In this document: one piece after another, positions 1-5,750 of the stretch
Numbering within the stretch: the first letter of the stretch is position 1
How the letters are laid out: the number at the start of each line of letters is the position of its first letter
Assembly (NCBI GenBank): GCA_014378955.1
Contig: JACMMQ010000078.1
Span: 1-5,888, forward strand
DNA length: 5,888 bases
Direction of reading: 5' to 3'
Source of the DNA: Clostridia bacterium
GTDB taxonomy: Bacteria; Bacillota; Clostridia; SK-Y3; JACMMQ01
The notes under the pieces: model-generated
Database searches by the model: none
What the model was told of the DNA's origin: nothing
Seen by the model: the letters and a program-made list of their open reading frames with translations, nothing else
Position numbers and translations under genes: made by a program

Positions 1-59
1 ACAAAGGGCGCTGCCCTTTTGAAACCCGCAATTTTTTGAAAAAAATTGATTAAAACTTT
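1..59 (+). repeat. Structured dispersed repeat, copy A (cut by window start)
   Basis: This copy holds two adjacent stem-loops. The first has arms at 3-9 and 13-19 (AAAGGGC/GCCCTTT) around a GCT loop. The second has arms at 29-36 and 41-48 (CAATTTTT/AAAAATTG) around a TGAA loop. The linker ACCCGC and the tail TTAAAACTTT are shared with the other copies. Bases 1-49 are identical to 5840-5888, and bases 29-59 are identical to 1704-1734. It lies just before the mnmE ribosome binding site, so it would be in the mnmE leader if transcription starts upstream. There is no U-tract after the stems, so it does not look like a standard intrinsic terminator. Its function is unknown. Confidence 0.85.
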
Positions 60-80
60 GTTGTGGATAGTCAATTGATC

Positions 81-95
81 GGAGGATTTTTTATG
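81..95 (+). promoter_or_regulatory. Ribosome binding site and start of mnmE
   Basis: GGAGG at 81-85 lies 7 bases before ATG at 93, with a T-only run in the spacer. This fixes the start at 93, or less likely at the adjacent ATG at 96. The 15 bases 81-95 recur exactly before mnmG at 1824-1838. Confidence 0.85.
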
Positions 96-1469
96 ATGGT
101 TCATGATACCATAGCTGCAATCTCTACCCCTGTTGGCGTTGGGGGTATTGGCATTGTGCGTGTAAGTGGTGAGCTTGCGATTGCGCTATGTGATACTGTT
201 TTTCATTCCAAAAAAGGCACAAAATTATGCAATGTCTGCACCCACACCATTCACTATGGGCACATTGTGTCAGACGGTCAAGTTGTAGACGAGGTACTCG
301 TTTCTGTTATGCTTGCGCCCAAAACCTTCACGGGCGAGCACACCGTTGAAATCAATTGTCACGGCGGTATTTTGTCCACCAGTGCGGTGCTTACGCAGGT
401 CATCCACGCAGGTGCTAGGCTTGCGGAAAATGGGGAATTCACCAAGCGTGCTTTTTTGAATGGCAAGATGGATTTGTCACAGGCAGAGGCGGTGATAGAC
501 GTCATCAATGCCAAAACTGATTCGCTTCGCAAGCACGCTGTAGGTCAGTTGGGCGGTAGCATTTTAGACGAAATTACCAAGCTGCGTAATCAGCTTTTAA
601 CCCTTGTCAGTCATTTGCAGGCGGCGGCAGATTTTCCAGAGGAGGACATTCCCGAGCTTGAACAAGGTGAGGTTGAAATAAAGCTTACTGCTATTCTATC
701 CGAAATGACGCATTTATTAAACACCGCTGATTACGGTAAAATTGTGCGTGAGGGGTTAAGCACCATCATTGTGGGCAAGCCAAACGTGGGGAAGTCGTCC
801 TTGCTCAATGCAATGCTGAAGGAAAATCGTGCGATTGTGACCGAAATTGCAGGCACGACCCGTGACGTGATTGAGGAATACATCAACTTGCGTGGCGTTG
901 CTTTACGCATGATGGACACCGCTGGCATTCGAGAAACGGATGATTTGGTGGAAAAGATTGGTGTTGAGCGATCCAAGGCGTATTTGGAGCAGGCGGAGCT
1001 GGTGCTTTTGATGCTGGATGGCAGTCAGCCACTGTGTGACAATGACCGTCAAATGGCGGAGTTGGTCGCACAAAAAAAGGTCATTATTTGCATCAACAAG
1101 GCGGATTTGGGTATGGCATTGGATATAAAAGAGGTTCAAAAGCTGTTTAAAGGACATCCCATCTTGCATCTATCCGCAACGCAAGGACAGGGCATAGCGC
1201 AATTGGAGCAAATGATTGCGGACATGTTTTTTAGTGGTGCCGTGGTTCAGAACATGCCCACCATCACCAACATACGCCACAAGCAAAGCCTGATGCACGG
1301 TCAAACCAGCCTGCAAGAAGCGTTAACAGCATTCCATCAAGGCATGCCAATTGACATAATTGCAATCGATTTGCAAAGCACGGTTGCTCATTTGGGTGAA
1401 ATTGTGGGTTTAACGGTGTCAGAGGAAATAATAGACCGCATTTTCCATGATTTTTGCTTGGGGAAGTGA
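93..1469 (+). CDS. mnmE: tRNA uridine-5-carboxymethylaminomethyl(34) synthesis GTPase MnmE
   Basis: MnmE (TrmE) is a GTPase that acts with MnmG in the cytoplasm. Together they install the carboxymethylaminomethyl or aminomethyl group on C5 of wobble uridine 34 in certain tRNAs, using methylene-tetrahydrofolate. The protein is 458 residues, the usual family length. The N-terminal folate-binding domain opens with the typical TIAAISTPVGVGGIGIVRVSG region. A helical domain follows and carries an inserted G domain. Its motifs are G1 GKPNVGKS at 228-235, G2 GTTRD at 254-258, G3 DTAG at 275-278 and G4 NKAD at 335-338. The C-terminus is CLGK at 455-458, the family's C-x-G-K ending with its conserved cysteine. 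Everything expected for an active enzyme is present. A GTG at 63 in the same frame was rejected because the ribosome binding site would then lie inside the coding sequence. A repeat unit begins 4 bases after the stop codon. Confidence 0.97.
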   Translation: MMVHDTIAAISTPVGVGGIGIVRVSGELAIALCDTVFHSKKGTKLCNVCTHTIHYGHIVSDGQVVDEVLVSVMLAPKTFTGEHTVEINCHGGILSTSAVLTQVIHAGARLAENGEFTKRAFLNGKMDLSQAEAVIDVINAKTDSLRKHAVGQLGGSILDEITKLRNQLLTLVSHLQAAADFPEEDIPELEQGEVEIKLTAILSEMTHLLNTADYGKIVREGLSTIIVGKPNVGKSSLLNAMLKENRAIVTEIAGTTRDVIEEYINLRGVALRMMDTAGIRETDDLVEKIGVERSKAYLEQAELVLLMLDGSQPLCDNDRQMAELVAQKKVIICINKADLGMALDIKEVQKLFKGHPILHLSATQGQGIAQLEQMIADMFFSGAVVQNMPTITNIRHKQSLMHGQTSLQEALTAFHQGMPIDIIAIDLQSTVAHLGEIVGLTVSEEIIDRIFHDFCLGK

Positions 1470-1472
1470 AAA

Positions 1473-1528
1473 CCGTGGGCGCTGCCCACACCCGCCCCTT
1501 TTTTGAAAAAAAGGGGGTAAAAAACTTT
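1473..1528 (+). repeat. Structured dispersed repeat, GC-stem variant, forward copy
   Basis: This is a variant of the unit at 1-59. Stem one is GTGGGC/GCCCAC (1475-1480 and 1484-1489) around the same GCT loop. After the shared ACCCG linker, stem two has CCCC and GGGG at its base around a T6-G-A7 core (1495-1516). The tail AAAAAACTTT is also shared. It matches the reverse complement of 1753-1808 at 54 of 56 positions. It starts right after the mnmE stop codon, so it would form the 3' end of the mnmE message or part of a joint transcript. Confidence 0.88.
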
Positions 1529-1588
1529 AGATGGGTTTGGAATTTTTAAGAATAAACTTAAAGTTTTAGTCAACTTTTGGCATTGGTG

Positions 1589-1734
1589 AAAACCTTACTT
1601 TCTTTTTCTATCGTAAAAAGAAAGTAACAAAGAAGAATACTCTTTGAGTGTTTGGATTTCGTTTTCTGCGGAAAACGCCAATGGACGCTGTCCCTTGACC
1701 CTGCAATTTTTTGAAAAAAATTGATTAAAACTTT
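1589..1734 (+). repeat. Composite hairpin repeat, copy B
   Basis: Several hairpins stand in a row. Hairpin 1 has a perfect 13-base stem (1595-1607 with 1615-1627) and a CTATCGT loop. Hairpin 2 is AATACTC/GAGTGTT around TTT, with one G-U pair if read as RNA. Hairpin 3 is CGTTTTC/GAAAACG (1660-1666 with 1671-1677) around TGCG. Then comes a divergent copy of the unit seen at 1-59, with GGAC/GTCC around GCT and the CAATTTTT/AAAAATTG stem. The first 73 bases match 5751-5823 at 70 positions, and all three differences are G/A changes. No protein is encoded. It may act as RNA or DNA structure, or be a passive non-autonomous repeat. Confidence 0.85.
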
Positions 1735-1752
1735 ATTAAATAAAACACAATT

Positions 1753-1808
1753 AAAGTTTTTTGTCCCCTTTTTTTCAAAAAAGGGGCGGGTGTGGGCAGC
1801 GCCCACGG
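1753..1808 (-). repeat. Structured dispersed repeat, GC-stem variant, inverted copy
   Basis: This is the inverted partner of 1473-1528, differing at only 2 of 56 positions. It ends 14 bases before the mnmG ribosome binding site and so would lie in the mnmG leader. If mnmE and mnmG are transcribed together, the two arms could pair into a long duplex with a loop of about 224 bases. Alternatively, each could fold on its own into two short stem-loops. Confidence 0.88.
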
Positions 1809-1835
1809 TGTGCTACTTAATAGGGAGGATTTTTT

Positions 1836-3713
1836 ATGGGTTATTTTGCTGGGACGTATGATGTGATTGTGGTAGGGGGCGGCCATGCGGGGTGTGAGGC
1901 GGCGCTTGCTTGTGCACGCTTGGGTGTTCGTACGATGCTTTTTATTATCAATGCGGACGCTATTGCCAACATGCCGTGCAACCCGAGCATTGGCGGTACG
2001 GCGAAGGGGCATTTGGTGAAAGAAATTGATGCGTTGGGCGGCGAAATGGGCAAGGCGGCGGACAAAACCTTTATTCAGTCCCGTATTTTGAATAAGGGCA
2101 AGGGCCCTGCGGTATATTCGTTGCGTGTGCAATCGGACAGGCGGCAATATCAAATGTACATGAAGCACACGTTGGAATTAACGGAAAATTTAGATATTCG
2201 GCAGTCAGAGGTGACCGAGCTGTTGGTAGAAAGCGGCAAGGTCAAGGGCATTGTCACGCACACGGGGGCAATTTTCCATGCACAGGCGGTGGTGATTGCA
2301 ACGGGTACATTTTTGCGTGGCAAGGTGATTGTGGGGGATGTGTCGTTTAGCAGTGGGCCGGATGGGATGTTTCCTGCTAATCTGTTATCAGACTCACTCA
2401 AGGGGCATGGCATCAGCCTCATGCGCTTTAAAACGGGCACGCCTGCACGTATTCACGCCAACAGCATAGACAAAAGCAAGATGGAGGAGCAAATAGGGGA
2501 CATGCAAATTACACCCTTTTCGTTTGAAACCACAGACATTGGCGAAAATAAGGTGTCGTGCTGGCTGACCTATACAAACCTTGATACGCACCAGGTGATC
2601 AAGGACAACCTGCACCGCTCACCGTTATATGGCGGTCAAATTGAGGGGGTAGGGCCTCGATACTGTCCGTCCATAGAGGACAAGGTGGTACGCTTTGCGG
2701 ACAAGGACAGGCATCAGTTGTTTATCGAGCCAATGGGGCTAGATACCGAGGAAATGTACGTGCAAGGCATGTCCTCTAGCTTACCCGAGGATGTTCAGCT
2801 TCAAATGATGCAAACGATACAGGGGTTAGAGCATGTCAAAATGATACGCCATGCGTACGCAATTGAATACGACTGCATAGACCCTACCCAGATGCTTCCA
2901 ACACTTGAGGTGAAGGCGATAGAGGGCTTGTATGGTGCAGGGCAGTTCAACGGCTCGTCAGGGTACGAGGAAGCCGCCTCACAGGGCTTGGTGGCTGGCA
3001 TCAATGCCGCCTTGAAAATCAAGGGGCAACCGCCTATGATTTTGCCACGCTCCAATTCATACATTGGCACATTGATTGACGATTTGGTCACCAAGGGCAC
3101 GGGTGAGCCGTACCGAATTATGACCTCACGCTCGGAATATCGGTTGCTGTTGCGTCAGGACAATGCGGAGTTGCGGTTGACCCCTGTTGGGTTTGACGTT
3201 GGGTTGATTGGTCAAGCGCGGTTTGAGCGATTTTTAACCAAAAAGACAATGATTGAAGCTGAAATTAAAAGGCTTCATGCGATAGTTTTGCCACCTACAC
3301 AGGCAGTGAACGCCTTTTTAACAAGCGTTCAAAGCACCAATATCAGCACGGGCGTACGCTTGACCGATTTACTTAAGCGACCTGAAATTAGCTACTCGCT
3401 TTTGGCAGAGGTGGACACTGGCAGACACCCATTGCCGTTTGTGGTGTGTGAGCAGGTGGAAATACAGGTCAAATATGAGGGCTATATCAAAAGACAGCAA
3501 ATGCAGGTCGACCAATTTGTCAAGCTTGAAAAAAAGAGCTTGCCTGCGGACATTGATTACCACGGTATCCATGGTCTACGCATTGAGGCACGGCAAAAGC
3601 TCACTCAAATTGCACCTTTATCTGTGGGACAAGCATCACGCATTTCGGGCGTATCGCCTTCGGACATTGCGGTGTTGTTGGTGTATTTGGAGCAGCATAA
3701 CAGAAAAAAATAA
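1836..3713 (+). CDS. mnmG: tRNA uridine-5-carboxymethylaminomethyl(34) synthesis enzyme MnmG
   Basis: MnmG (GidA) is the FAD- and NADH-dependent partner of MnmE in modification of wobble uridine 34 of tRNA. The protein is 625 residues, the full family length. The FAD-binding Rossmann motif GGGHAG is at 14-19. The conserved [10 protein letters not shown] segment has its cysteine at 48. GTPAR is at 201-205. The signature [11 protein letters not shown] carries the second conserved cysteine at 277. The motif [19 protein letters not shown] is at 431-449. The C-terminal helical domain, which contacts MnmE and tRNA in the family, is intact and ends with the expected [15 protein letters not shown] stretch. 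The start is fixed by GGGAGG at 1823-1828, 7 bases before ATG. The segment around residue 91 reads [13 protein letters not shown], while most family members I know have RAQAD where this has RVQSD. I take this as a minor variant. The gene is followed closely by rsmG. Confidence 0.97.
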   Translation: MGYFAGTYDVIVVGGGHAGCEAALACARLGVRTMLFIINADAIANMPCNPSIGGTAKGHLVKEIDALGGEMGKAADKTFIQSRILNKGKGPAVYSLRVQSDRRQYQMYMKHTLELTENLDIRQSEVTELLVESGKVKGIVTHTGAIFHAQAVVIATGTFLRGKVIVGDVSFSSGPDGMFPANLLSDSLKGHGISLMRFKTGTPARIHANSIDKSKMEEQIGDMQITPFSFETTDIGENKVSCWLTYTNLDTHQVIKDNLHRSPLYGGQIEGVGPRYCPSIEDKVVRFADKDRHQLFIEPMGLDTEEMYVQGMSSSLPEDVQLQMMQTIQGLEHVKMIRHAYAIEYDCIDPTQMLPTLEVKAIEGLYGAGQFNGSSGYEEAASQGLVAGINAALKIKGQPPMILPRSNSYIGTLIDDLVTKGTGEPYRIMTSRSEYRLLLRQDNAELRLTPVGFDVGLIGQARFERFLTKKTMIEAEIKRLHAIVLPPTQAVNAFLTSVQSTNISTGVRLTDLLKRPEISYSLLAEVDTGRHPLPFVVCEQVEIQVKYEGYIKRQQMQVDQFVKLEKKSLPADIDYHGIHGLRIEARQKLTQIAPLSVGQASRISGVSPSDIAVLLVYLEQHNRKK

Positions 3714-3725
3714 GGACGTGGATAG

Positions 3726-4445
3726 ATGGATATTCAGCAAATGCTTAGCACGGGCGCACTTGCAATGGGCGTCACCTTGACGGATGAGCAAATTTCAAAG
3801 CTCATGCGCTATTCGGATCTTTTGGTGGACTGGAATGAACGCATGAACCTCACGACCATTATCGACCCGACGGACATTGCAATCAAGCATTTCTTGGATT
3901 GCTTGACGTGTGTGCAAACGGGCGTGTTCAAGCCGAAATTGCGTATGATTGATGTGGGCACGGGGGCTGGTTTCCCTGGCATCCCGTTACACATTGCGGT
4001 GGATGGCTTGCAAACCGTTTTGCTTGATGCGTTGGCAAAGCGTGTGAATTTTCTCAATGAAGTGATTGCCCAGTTAGGGCTAGAGCACATACAAACCGTG
4101 CATGCACGAGCGGAGGATGCGGCGCACAATCGGCAGTACCGTGAGAGGTTTGACATTGCCGTGTCGAGGGCGGTTGCGAATTTGGCGGTGTTATCGGAGT
4201 ATGCGTTGCCATTTTTAAAGGTGGGGGGCATATTTATTGCGCAAAAAGGGCCGAAGGCAACGGAAGAATTGGCGGAGGCAAAGAAAGCCATCAAAATTTT
4301 GGGCGGTGAGCTGGTCGACAGCTTGACGGTGGATTTACCATTTACCGACATCAAGCATCACCTTGTGGTGATAAAAAAGGTTCAACACTGTTCGACAAAC
4401 TATCCACGAAAGGCAGGAAAACCGTCAAAAGAACCGTTAAAATAA
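3726..4445 (+). CDS. rsmG: 16S rRNA (guanine(527)-N(7))-methyltransferase RsmG
   Basis: RsmG (GidB) transfers a methyl group from S-adenosylmethionine to N7 of G527 (E. coli numbering) in 16S rRNA, in the 530 loop near the decoding site. Loss of it gives low-level streptomycin resistance in several bacteria. The protein is 239 residues, the usual length. The N-terminal WNERMNLT segment is at 36-43. The SAM-binding motif DVGTGAGFPG is at 76-85. An acidic ARAED segment is at 117-121, SRAV is at 137-140 and AQKG is at 172-175. The C-terminal NYPRKAGKPSKEPL tail is typical of Bacillota members. The ribosome binding site AAGGA (3712-3716) overlaps the mnmG stop codon and sits 9 bases before ATG. 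The two genes are therefore very likely co-transcribed and translationally close. No clear terminator follows the gene. Confidence 0.97.
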   Translation: MDIQQMLSTGALAMGVTLTDEQISKLMRYSDLLVDWNERMNLTTIIDPTDIAIKHFLDCLTCVQTGVFKPKLRMIDVGTGAGFPGIPLHIAVDGLQTVLLDALAKRVNFLNEVIAQLGLEHIQTVHARAEDAAHNRQYRERFDIAVSRAVANLAVLSEYALPFLKVGGIFIAQKGPKATEELAEAKKAIKILGGELVDSLTVDLPFTDIKHHLVVIKKVQHCSTNYPRKAGKPSKEPLK

Positions 4446-4486
4446 GTAGAATGTTGTAGTTTTCATGGTGTATTTGACGAACGATT

Positions 4487-4672
4487 TTTATTCCATAATG
4501 TGGGAATTGTGTTATAATACAGGTGTGATACGAATCTCGATTAAAATCATAACCATCTGTCGGTCGGTGTTTCAAAACGCTTACTCGCGTTTTGCCTCCC
4601 TCCGCTGGTTATGTTTTAATCTGAGATTAGTATATGGTTATTATAACGACAAAATAATTGTTTTGGAATAAA
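4487..4672. repeat. Nested imperfect palindrome in the noc leader
   Basis: Three sets of inverted repeats are nested around one centre. The outer pair is TTTATTCCA (4487-4495) with TGGAATAAA (4664-4672). The middle pair is GTTATAATA (4511-4519) with TATTATAAC (4639-4647). The inner pair has 23-base arms (4533-4555 and 4606-4628) that are perfect except for one extra base on each side. At the centre is a hairpin with 8-base stem CAAAACGC/GCGTTTTG (4573-4580 with 4587-4594) and loop TTACTC. From the likely transcription start near 4525, the inner parts would form a long hairpin at the 5' end of the noc message. It could also be a small non-autonomous inverted-repeat element inserted before noc. 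No clear target duplication is seen. Confidence 0.8.
4510..4518 (+). promoter_or_regulatory. Probable extended -10 promoter for noc
   Basis: TGTTATAAT is a perfect -10 hexamer (4513-4518) preceded by the TG of an extended -10. The hexamer 17 bases upstream (4490-4495, ATTCCA) is a poor -35, which an extended -10 can tolerate. Transcription would start near 4525, leaving a leader of about 160 bases before noc. A mirror-image TATAAT lies on the minus strand at 4640-4645, pointing back into the same palindrome. Confidence 0.6.
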
Positions 4673-4677
4673 GGAGG
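4670..4677 (+). promoter_or_regulatory. Ribosome binding site deciding the noc start
   Basis: AAAGGAGG is a near-perfect Shine-Dalgarno site 7 bases before ATG at 4685 and 10 before ATG at 4688. It rules out the in-frame TTG at 4658, which would place this site inside the coding sequence. Confidence 0.85.
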
Positions 4678-4684
4678 ACATGCC

Positions 4685-5515
4685 ATGATGGATATACTTT
4701 CTAGGAATATCCCTGTACCATCAAAAATGGAGTTTGTACAATTGCCTGTTGACCGTATCCGCCCCAATCCTTATCAGCCCCGCAAGGTGTTTGATCACAT
4801 TGCGCTTGAAGAATTAGCCGCATCTATCAAGGTGCATGGCGTGATGCAGCCTGTGACGGTGCGTAGGGTAGGTGCATTGGGTTACGAGCTGGTCGCTGGT
4901 GAGCGGCGCTTGCGTGCATCCAAGCTGGCGGCGCTTTCGGAAATCCCTGCCATTATTGTGGATATATCGGATAATGAGTCGGCGATATTGGCGCTCATTG
5001 AGAACTTACAGCGTCAAGACCTGCGTTTTATGGAGGAGGCAGAGAGCTATTATCATTTGCTCAACGAGCATGGCTTCACACAAGAGGATTTGGCGAAGAA
5101 AATTGGGAAAAATCAATCCACGGTTGCGAATAAGATGCGTCTTTTGAAGCTACCGCCATTGGTGAAAAAGATGATTTTCGACAATGACTTAACGGAGCGA
5201 CATGCAAGAGCGTTGCTCAAGCTACCTGACGAGCAGCTGCAGCTCAAGGTGCTCAAAATAGTGTGCCATAAAAAGCTCAACGTATCGCAAACCGAGCAAT
5301 TGATTGAAAAGACCATCGACCAATATACCGCACTGCAAAATCAAACATGTGTCAAGAAAAGCGCCTTGACCTTTAATGTAAGGGATATGCGTATTTTTAC
5401 CAACACCATCAAGCAGGCGGTCGGCTATATTAAAAAAGCTGGCGTGCAAGCAACCGCTGTCATGCATGAGCGAGAGCATTGTATTGAGTATGTTATTCAG
5501 ATACCGAAGAATTAA
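4685..5515 (+). CDS. noc: Nucleoid occlusion protein Noc (ParB-family CTPase, DNA-binding)
   Basis: Noc is a ParB paralogue that binds dispersed chromosomal sites, spreads on DNA as a CTP-dependent clamp and associates with the membrane, preventing division over the nucleoid. The protein is 276 residues. The N-terminal CTP-binding domain has YQPRKVF at 30-36, the GERRLRA box at 72-78 and ENLQRQDL at 106-113. The helix-turn-helix region runs from about 131 to 156 (TQEDLAKKIGKNQSTVANK). The C-terminal dimerisation domain ends in IQIPKN, as in Bacillus Noc. The four positions reported to separate Noc from ParB DNA specificity read Q144, K150, K155 and R172, all Noc-type. The location directly after rsmG is the usual place for noc. 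The N-terminus before the core is only about 14 residues (MMDILSRNIPVPSK), so the membrane-binding helix known in Bacillus is short or weak here. A general ParB annotation is the alternative, but the residues favour Noc. Confidence 0.9.
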   Translation: MMDILSRNIPVPSKMEFVQLPVDRIRPNPYQPRKVFDHIALEELAASIKVHGVMQPVTVRRVGALGYELVAGERRLRASKLAALSEIPAIIVDISDNESAILALIENLQRQDLRFMEEAESYYHLLNEHGFTQEDLAKKIGKNQSTVANKMRLLKLPPLVKKMIFDNDLTERHARALLKLPDEQLQLKVLKIVCHKKLNVSQTEQLIEKTIDQYTALQNQTCVKKSALTFNVRDMRIFTNTIKQAVGYIKKAGVQATAVMHEREHCIEYVIQIPKN

Positions 5516-5533
5516 CAATATACATATGATTAG

Positions 5534-5574
5534 AAAGCATCGGGCTAATGCCTGGTGCTTTTTGCGGTTTTGTG
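5534..5574 (+). terminator. Probable intrinsic terminator of noc
   Basis: The stem AAAGCATCGGG (5534-5544) pairs with CCTGGTGCTTT (5551-5561) over 11 positions, two of them G-U pairs, around a 6-base loop. It is followed by a short T-run and then TTTT after GCGG. It lies 18 bases after the noc stop codon. The T-tract is interrupted, so efficiency is uncertain. Confidence 0.65.
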
Positions 5575-5585
5575 CGTAATGGATT

Positions 5586-5655
5586 GCGGGTGGGGAGACC
5601 CCACCCCTACGATAGAATGTGAAATCTAACCGTAGGGGCAGGGTCATCCTGCCTG
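5586..5655. repeat. GC-rich multi-hairpin repeat
   Basis: Three hairpin elements interlock. GGGTGGGG/CCCCACCC (5588-5595 with 5599-5606) closes an AGA loop. CCCCTACG/CGTAGGGG (5604-5611 with 5631-5638) encloses 19 AT-rich bases. GGCAGG/CCTGCC (5637-5642 with 5648-5653) closes a GTCAT loop. The CGTAGGGG-plus-hairpin layout resembles dispersed intergenic repeats that I recall from other bacterial genomes, but I could not check this. Function is unknown. Confidence 0.7.
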
Positions 5656-5685
5656 GGCTTAGTATTACCGTGCTTGAAACACATC

Positions 5686-5729
5686 ATCTACCCCTAGAAT
5701 GTTTCACGTGAAACATTCTAGGGGTAGAT
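5686..5729. promoter_or_regulatory. parS: parS centromere site inside a 44-base perfect palindrome
   Basis: Bases 5700-5715 read TGTTTCACGTGAAACA, a perfect match to the 16-base parS consensus bound by chromosomal ParB (Spo0J). parS loads ParB, which with ParA (Soj) and SMC segregates the origin region. Its place beside the mnm-rsmG-noc block fits an origin-proximal parS cluster. The symmetry extends well beyond the core: 5686-5707 is exactly complementary to 5708-5729, giving 22-base arms that include CTACCCCTAGAA on the left. ParB recognition needs only the 16-base core, so the extra arms are unexplained. The site carries parS bases (A7, T10), not the CCCGGG centre of the Noc site. Confidence 0.92.
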
Positions 5730-5750
5730 ATATTAACCTTGAATACAAGC

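Larger units (their letters stand above)
1470..1835. other. Gene-free, repeat-filled spacer between mnmE and mnmG
   Basis: These 366 bases hold no credible gene. They contain an inverted pair of 56-base units (1473-1528 and 1753-1808), a composite hairpin repeat (1589-1734) and the mnmG ribosome binding site. Bases 1529-1588 and 1735-1752 are AT-rich with nothing I recognise. I found no convincing promoter for mnmG and no intrinsic terminator for mnmE. Whether the two genes share a transcript cannot be settled from the sequence. In many related genomes these two genes lie much closer together, so the spacer looks like an insertion of repeats. Confidence 0.75.

Noticed and set aside
62..70. 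DnaA box
   Set aside because: TGTGGATAG matches the consensus TGTGGATAA at 8 of 9 bases, but it is alone. Other GTGGATAG occurrences (3718 and, inverted, 4400) lie in coding sequence or at a gene start, and no box cluster or AT-rich unwinding region is seen.
63..92. GTG at 63 as the start of mnmE
   Set aside because: It would place the GGAGG ribosome binding site inside the gene, has no such site of its own, and adds residues not typical of the family.
1495..1516. Intrinsic terminator of mnmE
   Set aside because: The stem CCCCTTTTT/AAAAAGGGG is followed by GTAAAAAAC rather than a U-tract, so it does not fit the standard form on the plus strand.
4474..4479. TTGACG as the -35 box of the noc promoter
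   Set aside because: It is 33 bases from the perfect TATAAT and only 14 from the nearer CATAAT, both outside normal spacing.
4533..4628. Invertible promoter (phase-variable switch) before noc
   Set aside because: The segment between the 23-base arms is only 50 bases, contains no promoter, and no recombinase gene is nearby.
4465..4671. Possible 68-residue protein between rsmG and noc
   Set aside because: It runs through the palindrome and the promoter, has no ribosome binding site, and shows no recognisable protein features.
4658..4684. TTG at 4658 as the start of noc
   Set aside because: The strong AAAGGAGG site lies downstream of it and is well spaced for ATG at 4685.
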